Positions 57,001 through 64,000 of a DNA stretch of 64,000 bases are shown piece after piece. The stretch is from the NCBI GenBank assembly GCA_002179805.1, contig NAVB01000036.1, positions 1-64,000 on the forward strand. Direction: 5' to 3'. This DNA comes from Acanthamoeba lenticulata (Eukaryota; Discosea; Longamoebia; Acanthamoebidae). The notes under the pieces are model-generated. The model had not been told where the DNA came from, made no database searches, and worked only from the letters and a program-made list of their open reading frames with translations. A program made the translations under genes and the position numbers. Each line of letters opens with the position of its first letter. The stretch's first letter is position 1.

Positions 57001-58475
57001 TTCTGAGACAGCGGGTGGGGGCCAAGAATGCCACTCGCAGCCCCTCGACTGCGACCGCGACCGCGACTGCAACCTCAGCCGTGACCACCACCTCGACCTC
57101 CAAATCTACACCACCGTCGTCTTCACTCCCTTCCCCGCAGCTTGCGATGGGCTCTGAAGCCGAGCAGGAGATGCGCATGCCCACGTCGCGTCAGTACCTG
57201 CCACAATCGCCTCCTGTGGCGCCACTGCCACCGGCAGATCAGTATTCTCATCCGCACTTGCTTCCGGCACGGTCCTATCAGGTGTCGCGACAGCACCACG
57301 CACACGCACCGCAGCATTCGTACCAGCCACACTACTTCCACCCTCACAACCCTCATCACTATCATCAGCGCCACTATCAACATCCGCACCAACCAGAGCC
57401 TCCGCCACCGCCTCCACCACACTATCCTCACCACCATCATCACCATCACCACCACTCACAACACCAACATCCCTACTTTCACCACCATCCGAGCGAGCAT
57501 ACGCACACCTGTCAGACCTGCTACCAGGCGGAGGTGGAGATGGAGATGGAGATGATGGGCGACTCTCACCCGCCTCACCTCTCGCAACCCGTCCTCCCGC
57601 CTTCTCGCGCTCAGCGGGACCCGTCGTCGTCTTCCCTCCCCCGCTCTCGTTCCAATCCAAGCCTCTCCACGCTCGCTGGCGGCGAGCCCACTCGCTCGCA
57701 CCCATCACCGCTCAGCAGCACGTCGCGGTCTCGCCGTACCGCGGCGCGATCTTCTTCGTCCGACTCGCAGCAGTCTTCTTCCGGCCTGCTGCTGCACACG
57801 GCCAGTCCGGGCGCCTACCCGCCCGGCAGTGCCGATCTCTCCTCGTCCGGTGGTGCACTCGCGACGGACCCCTCCCACCTGCGCATGCAGTACTCGATCC
57901 CGGCTCCGCCCGGCTTCTTGCAGGATAGCCTTCCGCCCTGCTCGCCGCCACTCACGATGCCGCCGCAACCGACGTCTGCCGCGCCCCTGCCCTCTCACGA
58001 GTATGCCCACCAGCTCTCACAGCATCAGCACCCGTCGCCTTTGTTTGGTGCTAGCCTGCTTGGCCCGCCGGGTGAAGAGGACCCGCAGCAGCACCACCAC
58101 GAAGGACGACGGCTGTACCGCTCCAACCCGCTGCCGATCACCTACGCGGATCGCTACCAGCAGTACGCAGGAGGCGCCGACATGCCCTCGCTTCCGTCTC
58201 CTTCGCTGAGCGGGCTGCCTCCACAGCACTCAAGTGGTGCACCGCTCGTGGCCCCCAACAACGAGCTGCTGCAGCAGTCTCCCTACCCGCACCAGCAGCA
58301 TCACCAGCAGCACCACCAGCAGCACCACCAGCATCTCCATCACCCGGATGCGGGGCACTTTCATGCCAGTGCGTACCAGCCGCAAGGGCCACCACCGTCG
58401 CAAGGCGGTCAGGACCTTGTGTATGACGACTCGTGGTACCTGCCGCCCGATGACCGCACGTACCAGGGCGAGTAA
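54001..58475 (+). CDS. RFX-type winged-helix DNA-binding protein with long low-complexity C-terminus
   Basis: An acidic N-terminal exon (MDISDEDDMDSEDEARGSD) ends in QQRVIDW and is joined, across a 997-nt intron (54183-55179), to an RFX DNA-binding domain: LLRCYALLGKPGESLKKSDV, YADYLRECASNS, PITFTPTFFGK, LVRRAFPLIKDMRKGPRGSA, KQHYAQLQR. FGKLVRxxFP and the R-x-G-x-RG-like turn are the RFX/ARID2 winged-helix signatures. The domain is spread over five exons with introns of 997, 550, about 80 and 222 nt, long for this window. The last 2.2-kb exon (about 56226-58475) is Ser/Pro/Thr-rich, with a leucine/isoleucine segment (GEQIRNLLLGDKGLPISTLS) and His/Gln tracts (about 57290-57500 and 58290-58350). 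RFX proteins bind X-box DNA; here DNA binding and transcription control are inferred. Confidence 0.83.
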
Positions 58476-58648
58476 GTTTTGTTGTTCCTTGCACGCCAGC
58501 ATAAGTGTGCTGCCGCGCCTGTAGAAAGGGAGAGAAAGAGAGGCGAACCACGTCTTCGGGTGGTCCGTGTGCTTGTGTGTTTTTCTTTTTTTCTTTCATT
58601 GGGACTCTTTTCATGACCTTTTGACGCCAAGAACGGACAAAACGGTAG

Positions 58649-61600
58649 ATGGCCGAGCTGGTGCGGAAGCGAGTGGCTGATGCCAAGGCGCGTATCACTG
58701 CAGCAAGGAGTGCCGATGAGGTGCAAGAGGCGCTGAAGCAGATTTCAGCAGGAATCTTTGGCGGCTACCAAGATGATCCGCTGACGCCCGCGTCGCACTC
58801 CAAAGGGCTTTGGGAACACGATTGCAGGCAGGCCTTCTTCGATGAGCAATATGCCAACTGGGCTCGATTCCTCCTGCAGTCTGTACTGCCAAACTGGGTG
58901 TTGTGCTTCCCTCGCACCGAGCGGACGTGCATCTTCGATGCCTTCTTCGTTTCGCCCCAAGTGCCGCAGGTGGACGCCTTCCTCGCCTTGGCACAGGAGC
59001 TGGCCGAGCGTGGGCACAGCTACACAACGCAGGACAGCCAACAGAACAGCTGGAATGAGGGCCTCAGAGCAAAGAACCCTATCGTATTGGAGGTGCGCCA
59101 CCGGCCAGCGCACACAGCCAGCGAGGACGGTGACCACCAGAGCGTAGACAGCACGAACGAAAAGGACTTTATCGCCAAGACGGTAGTTGAGTTGCTGAGC
59201 GCTATGCTCACCTCTCATGGAGGCCTTTCACGCCTGTTCAACGAGTTTGCTCGGCAGCGGTACGTCTTTACGATCTTGTGCTCCTCTGAGAGGTCTGAAC
59301 GGCTTGCTGCGCATCGTTGCTGTTGGCCATGGCAGAGGAGGGCAAAGCAGCCTGTGGCCACGCATGATGAGCATGCTCTGCGCCATTCCAGACCGGGTTA
59401 GCGCAGTCTATCACGGCGCTACCGACGATGTACCACATTCTCTTCGCCACTCGTGCGTACGGCCGGTCTTGCAGTTTGGGCCCCTCAGCAGCACCTCTAA
59501 CCTCTCGTGCTATTCGGGTAGGCAGTATACGCGGCTTGTTACTGCTCAAGCGCTTGGTGCATTATCTAGCGAGGTATGAACGCGCCCCCTTCTCCTTGCG
59601 GTGGGGATGCTCTTTATTTTAAAGTCTGGCATCAACAGGGGAACCAAGAAGCAATGCTAGCATTGCTTGGCCAGTTCTTCGGCAAGCTAAGTCTTGCTGG
59701 CAGGGGCGCATGCATGATGGAAATCTTGCTGCCATTCATACTTGCTCGCATCCACGAACGGTACGGTTCTCCTTTCCTGCATTGTGGCTTCGTCCTTGGT
59801 CAGTAATCAACCAAGAGGGTATTCGACAGGGAGTGGCAATCTCGCTTTGCGACGATCCTTCGGGCCATCCCTCAGAACGCCGTAGAAGGCTTCGTGCATG
59901 CTCTGCTACAGCATCTCGTGCACACGAGGCAGTTTTCACCGGAGCTAGTTACTCTCACCCGACGCTCATACGCGCACGCGCGATCGCAGCATCAGCCGTC
60001 TCCGCTTCAACGTTATCAGCTCCGCTCTCAGGTGCTCCTCGAGCTCTTCGGGACGACCATCACGCACATGGACGGTGGGTTGAACGCGGGAAAAAGAAAC
60101 GACAACGCGCTCTCGTTTCTCTTCCTGCACAAGCTGCTGCTGGTCAAGGTCTATCCGGCGCCAGTTCTTCGTATGCTGGTTGACTTCATCGCTCGCCTCA
60201 ATCCCACGCCACCTTCCAGCAAGGGCAAAGAAAAGGCAGGTGGCGACGAAGTAGACGGCGAGCTCGGCGAGGCTCTCCTTGGCGTACGGCCACTGCTAGG
60301 CGCGCTCGTGAAGGTCGTCGGCGTGTGGGGTGAGAAGAGCTTCATCCGACATTCGTCGTATGAGCAGCACAAGTACCTATGTAGGACCCTTCTCTACGGG
60401 TTGGACTATCTCACCAAGGAGGACCTCAACAATACCGGTACGTTTCACTTCTTCCTCTGGCGCTTTATCACCGGCTTATACCGTACTTTGGCAGAGGGTC
60501 TCCTCATCGGGTTGGTCGGAGGCGTGCAAAACTACATCGCTTACCCGGTGGGCCGTACGCGACGGTTCGGCATGATCGTGGCGGAGCGTTTCTCTCGCAT
60601 TCTCGACCCTGAGGCCGAGAAGCCGCTCACGTTTGAGTACACGCCCTTGTCCGATGACGACGAACAAGAGGATAAGGACGACATCGACGATAGTGTCGGG
60701 GTTCAGACAGAGGCACACGGTACCGATGTAATCGACACGAAGCAGGCTGCATTGCTGGCAGACTCGGCACCTGGCACCAAGAAGCGACGACGCAAAAGAA
60801 AGGAGAAGAAAACTGTATGCACCGGCTTTAAAAGATCTATTGTGGCGCTGTTGCTGACCTGTAAGACTGAGAGCAGATGGAAGACGATCCCGACGCCCTG
60901 TTCTTCGCAAGCAAAGACGAGGCCAAGGCCGATGGCGCGGATGGTAGCGACATTGATGACACCGATCTTCAGATCGAGGACAGTGACGATAGTGGTGGGC
61001 TGAGTGACGGCGATGACGACGACGACGACGAGCTCCAGCCTTATGATCTGGCCGACGATCAAAGCGACTTGGGACAGGGCAAGATACCCGTCTACCTCCG
61101 CGATGTGCTCGCTGGTGCGTGCGACTCGAACGCCATACTGTTCGTCAACTGTGTCCTCGTACTTACCTTCATCATGTCTGTGTTGGCCCGCTGCAGGATT
61201 GCGCGCTCGAGAGGAACCGGATAGGATCGAGGGCGCGCTCAAGGCCGCCGAAGGGCTCATCCGCCTGGATGCTCGCGGTACATTGCATGCCTTCTTGCGC
61301 CAGCGCACTTCACTAATTTGTTGCGGCGAACTGGGACAGGCGATCTCCACGATCTGTCGCACGAGTTGATGCGTACACTGCTACATATCCATAACCAGTA
61401 CGAGATCGAAGGCTTTGGTGAAATGCGCTTCAAGGCGATGATCGCCCTGCTTGCTAGCGAAGACGAGACCGCCAAGCTGTGCAAATACCTCACGGACCAG
61501 TTCTACGCGCAAAACTATTCCTTGCAGCAGCGGTACCGCGCTCCCTGCTGTTGTTGCTCTCGCACATGGCTTAGTCCCAGCCTCTGTGCACAGAGTGGAC

Positions 61601-62806
61601 ATGCTGGTGGTCATGGCGGAGGCCGCGAAAGAGCTGGCCGGGTCGTCGCTGGCGCCAATGTTTGCCTCTGATCCCCACCCGCTCCCATTGAAAGCTGTAA
61701 CCGAGGCTTCTGCACGTATGCGCTCCTCTATCCTGATCGTTGTTCTAGTATCGCCTCGCTCAAATTGCCGTTGACACAAAGCAGCTGCGGCTCTGGAGCC
61801 TCTAGCGCGAGAGACCAAGGATATCAACCTCAGCGGCGGCCTTTCGTCTCTTTCCGCCACGCGCTTCGCCCCGCTCTTCATCGGCCGACCCGCCAGAGGC
61901 TCGGCAACGGGCGATGAGAGCCCACCGGTGCCCTATCTGCCGGGCTTCGCCGAGACGGAGGCGGAGGAGCCATCAGCTCTGGTGGCCAAACACAACAGCA
62001 TGAAACCGCTGGGCACGGAAGTTCGACGTAAGGGGCGCGCCAAACAGCAGGTTCCAGCGGGTACGGGCATCCGCTTTCGTGAGACGTTTCGCCTGGCTCG
62101 GCTCATCACACCTCCCCTACTGTGGCTTTTGACTGTGCAGGCAAGCCCAACCGTTTCGTGAACATGCACGGCCTTTTCTTTTATCCCCTTATGCGCGGTT
62201 ACGACAGGTGTGTGCCATTCCTTCTCCTCGCTCTCGCTCTCGCTCTCGCTCTCGCTCTCTTGAAGTTGACGCGAGAGTCTCTCGACAGTGCGGACAACAC
62301 GTTCAACCTGCTGGGAGAGGACAGCATCGTGCTCAGCAAATTGCTCCACGCGCTTTCGGTCTTCGTCGAGTGCATGGGCGCTGCCGCGCCGCCCTCGGCC
62401 CTTTACCGCATGGTGAGGGCGTTGGTGGACTTTGTGTGGGCCGTGCGGTACCATCGCGAGGCCAACGTGCGACGCGCTGCCCTGCTGGCCGCCGCGCGCA
62501 CCATCGCTGTCGTGCCCGTGGGGCTCCTCGTCTCGGACTTTCTCGATGACTTCAACGAGCTCCAGGCCTGGCTCGTGGCCGTTTACCGCGATGACCCCGA
62601 CGAACAATCCCGGTGCGTGCCCCTCGTATGACCTCTCGATCTTCTCTGAACTTCTACTACTCGGTCTCACCTTCTTCTTCTTCATCCTCCTGTTCTGCCC
62701 TCTTAGGACCCTGGCTTCGGCGAGCTTGCTCACATTGCGCAAAGTGGCCGAAGCGGTGACTGCGCAGCAGCTGAGCGACCCAACCAACGCCCTTGCTGGT
62801 CTATGA
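58649..62806 (+). CDS. TELO2: TELO2/Tel2 homologue (TTT complex subunit, PIKK co-chaperone)
   Basis: A long alpha-helical protein whose order of conserved blocks follows TELO2. N-terminal helices: LWEHDCRQAFFDEQYANWAR, WVLCFPRTERTCIFDAFFVS. Middle: SFIRHSSYEQHKYLCRTLLY, then LLIGLVGGVQNYIAYPVGRT, RRFGMIVAERFSRILDPEAE and LTFEYTPLSDD, matching the RRLGMIVAE-x-hP block. An Asp-rich linker follows (about 60645-61050), then PYDLADDQSDLGQGKIPVYL and RDVLAG (human PYDMS...PAYVRD), YLTDQFYAQNYSLQQR, NMHGLFFYPLMRGYD, NTFNLLGEDSIVLSKLLHAL, VRALVDFVWAVRYHREANVR. TELO2 with TTI1 and TTI2 stabilises mTOR, ATM, ATR, DNA-PK and SMG1. The splice 62208-62289 restores the YD-SADNTFNLLGED frame. It ends at NALAGL. 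Some middle exons (about 59260-59880) are hard to place. Confidence 0.84.
62226..62260 (+). repeat. (CTCGCT)n hexanucleotide repeat in a TELO2 intron
   Basis: About six copies of CTCGCT in the intron 62208-62289. If retained, the tract stays open and would code Leu-Ala repeats, but splicing to the gacag acceptor restores the TELO2 sequence, so it most likely serves as a pyrimidine-rich tract. Confidence 0.7.
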
Positions 62807-62937
62807 TGGAAAAGGGGAATAGGGGCGGTGGAGCAGGTTTTTTCAGGATGTATGTACAAAAGAGATGGCTTTTTCGTTTCGGGTACTTTCTCGATGCAAC
62901 TCTCCTCTCAGCATCTGCGTGGGGGAGTACATAACCT

Positions 62938-63291
62938 CTAGAGCTCGTCGACAGATCGTCGACCTCGTAGCCAATTGACCAGCAAGATGAGGAGTCCACG
63001 CATCGAGACGTACAGCGGCTGGAGAAGGATAGAATCGTTGTACATCTGCAGTAACTTGAGCCGCACCGGCTGGGCCTGCTCGAGTTGGAAGAGGAAGACA
63101 AGAGGCAGCAGTACGCAAGCTAAGATGAGGAGCCATCTCACGGCACTCGTAACCAGAGTTGTTACGAATCCACACACTTTCGCAAAGAGCCAGATCGCCA
63201 AGCAAAAGACGACAAAGACGACCATGTAGTCCAGCTCATTAAACGTCTCTGGTCTCCATTCGGGGTAGGGGCCTACTCCTGGTCTCGGCAT
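62938..63291 (-). CDS. Small two-TM membrane protein of 117 residues
   Basis: A single-exon frame. MPRPGVGPYPEWRPETFNEL is a soluble, Pro-rich N-terminus; two strong hydrophobic segments follow: DYMVVFVVFCLAIWLFAKVC and RWLLILACVLLPLVFLF. A further amphipathic stretch (YVSMRGLLILLVNWLRG) precedes RRSVDEL and the stop. No catalytic motif or named family is recognised. It ends with DEL, which is not a KDEL-type signal because the preceding residues differ and the topology is unknown. The gene is convergent with TELO2 (131 nt between stops). The lack of introns, rare here, may reflect small size. Coding is supported by the clean Met-to-stop frame with biased third positions. Confidence 0.6.
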   Translation of the reverse strand: MPRPGVGPYPEWRPETFNELDYMVVFVVFCLAIWLFAKVCGFVTTLVTSAVRWLLILACVLLPLVFLFQLEQAQPVRLKLLQMYNDSILLQPLYVSMRGLLILLVNWLRGRRSVDEL

Positions 63292-63449
63292 CTTCTGTCG
63301 TTTGTTGTGGAAGCCGGCTTGTCTCCTTTTTATTCTTTATTTGTATTTTGATTTTAAACTGTGATTTCTGCGGAAACATCCCGGCCAAATTTCGCCCCAC
63401 GTGCTGCGTGTGTTAAAAAATCAAATGTATTTTCTGTGCTGGCTGACGC

Positions 63450-63857
63450 TTATTTCTCCTTCTTCATCGTCCGCTGGTTCTTGTGCTCCATGAAGTTGAG
63501 GCCGGCCTTCGAATTAGGGAACATGCCCTCGGATAGAATTTTCCTGATGACCGCTTCCTGGTCGGTGGTTCCAAACACCCGCCTGTGTGCATTCGCGCCA
63601 GATAGTGAGACAACACCAACTCCTACAGTTGGACACATCAAGCCGGTATGGTCATACAAGAGGTCAGCCTGCGGAGCTTGTCCAGACTTGCCGTGCCCCT
63701 TGAAGATATTGAATGACTGCAGCACGTCGGTGAGTGGGATGGTAGGGTCCTCCTTGAACTTCTCTGGCAAGCCAGGGTTGGCCACGACCCAATACTCTTC
63801 GGGGACGTGAGAGGAGTCCTCCTTGTAGGTGAACCTAACCTTCTGTCCTTCGGCCAT
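63450..63857 (-). CDS. SBDS-domain protein, Rtc3-like
   Basis: MAEGQKVRFTYKEDSSHVPE opens an SBDS N-terminal (FYSH) domain: EYWVVANPGLPEKFKEDPTI, PLTDVLQSFNIFKGHGKSGQ, APQADLL, RVFGTTDQEAVIRKILSEG, ending in NQRTMKKEK. An intron of about 83 nt (donor gtatga near 63658, acceptor near 63576) brings ADLL to RVFGTTDQ, as in the family where the G-x-x-x-x-x-A/E-L-E-x-x-F block is contiguous; without splicing a 27-residue insert would remain. Stand-alone SBDS N-terminal domains, like yeast Rtc3/Yhr087w, are linked to RNA metabolism and stress; full SBDS releases eIF6 from 60S subunits. No domains II/III follow here. MAEGQ at 63857 is preferred, although an in-frame Met at 63953 exists. Confidence 0.75.
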   Translation of the reverse strand: MAEGQKVRFTYKEDSSHVPEEYWVVANPGLPEKFKEDPTIPLTDVLQSFNIFKGHGKSGQAPQADLLYDHTGLMCPTVGVGVVSLSGANAHRRVFGTTDQEAVIRKILSEGMFPNSKAGLNFMEHKNQRTMKKEK

Positions 63858-64000
63858 GTTGTTAAAGTGATCAAGAGAAAGAGGTGCTGTGCTGTTTGTG
63901 CTTGAGTTGAGGAGTGTTTGAATCCAACTGCCAGCTGTCTGCCCTTTTATCAAGGGAGCGTGCCGCGGCCTGGTAGAAAATCCGACCGCAACCCCTCTGG

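Noticed and set aside
62122..62631. Leu-Ala repeat region as part of TELO2
   Set aside because: The intron 62208-62289 is open, but splicing at gacag restores the conserved YD-xxx-TFNLLGED block, so the repeat is non-coding.
10459..62806. RAP1 and TELO2 in one window read as a telomere gene cluster
   Set aside because: They are 46 kb apart with many unrelated genes between; TELO2 acts mainly in PIKK assembly. Co-location is probably chance.

Overview
The window looks like nuclear DNA of a free-living amoebozoan, most likely Acanthamoeba or a close relative. This is inferred from GC-rich genes with many short introns (roughly 50-110 nt, donors often GTACGT or GTACGC, acceptors CAG), tight spacing on both strands, a hybrid histidine kinase, and two SHK-type kinases (kinase plus SH2) of the sort known from Dictyostelium. 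I see no rRNA, tRNA, CRISPR array or intact transposon. Gene models were joined by eye from exon-sized open frames, so inner splice sites are approximate, while stops and most starts are well placed.

Layout, 1-19 kb: 3' end of a hybrid histidine kinase with three receivers (+); a small RNA:DNA hybrid-binding protein with a PIP-box-like tail (+); gamma-glutamyl hydrolase (-); mitochondrial enoyl-CoA hydratase (+); Tom40-like beta-barrel (-); PH protein (+); RAP1/TERF2IP homologue (+); ERI1-like exonuclease fused to an RRM and four RanBP2 zinc fingers (-); a small membrane protein (+); a GATA factor (-); TCTP (+).

19-36 kb: F-box/WD40 protein (+); RhoGEF ordered DH-C1-PH-PX-SH3 (-); an unrecognised 77-residue protein (+); a CBS protein (-); a T4-like RNA ligase (+); an MFS transporter (+); a DapA/HOGA-type aldolase (+); an acidic coiled-coil protein (-).

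36-64 kb: RasGAP with three SAM domains (-); secreted 2H phosphoesterase (-); TMTC-like O-mannosyltransferase (-); SHK kinase 1 (-); a Rab with an N-terminal acylation signal (+); SHK kinase 2 (-); an RFX winged-helix factor (+); TELO2 (+); a two-TM protein (-); an SBDS-domain (Rtc3-like) protein (-).

There are no operons and neighbours mostly do unrelated jobs. Themes that recur are small-GTPase and kinase signalling (RhoGEF, RasGAP, Rab, two SHKs, PH protein, histidine kinase), RNA or hybrid handling (hybrid-binding protein, ERI1 fusion, RNA ligase, 2H phosphoesterase, SBDS domain) and chromosome-end/PIKK biology (RAP1, TELO2). The items most worth following are the dually acylated Rab-like GTPase, the exonuclease/zinc-finger fusion, the hybrid-binding/PIP protein, the RNA ligase with a large insertion, and the RAP1 homologue.
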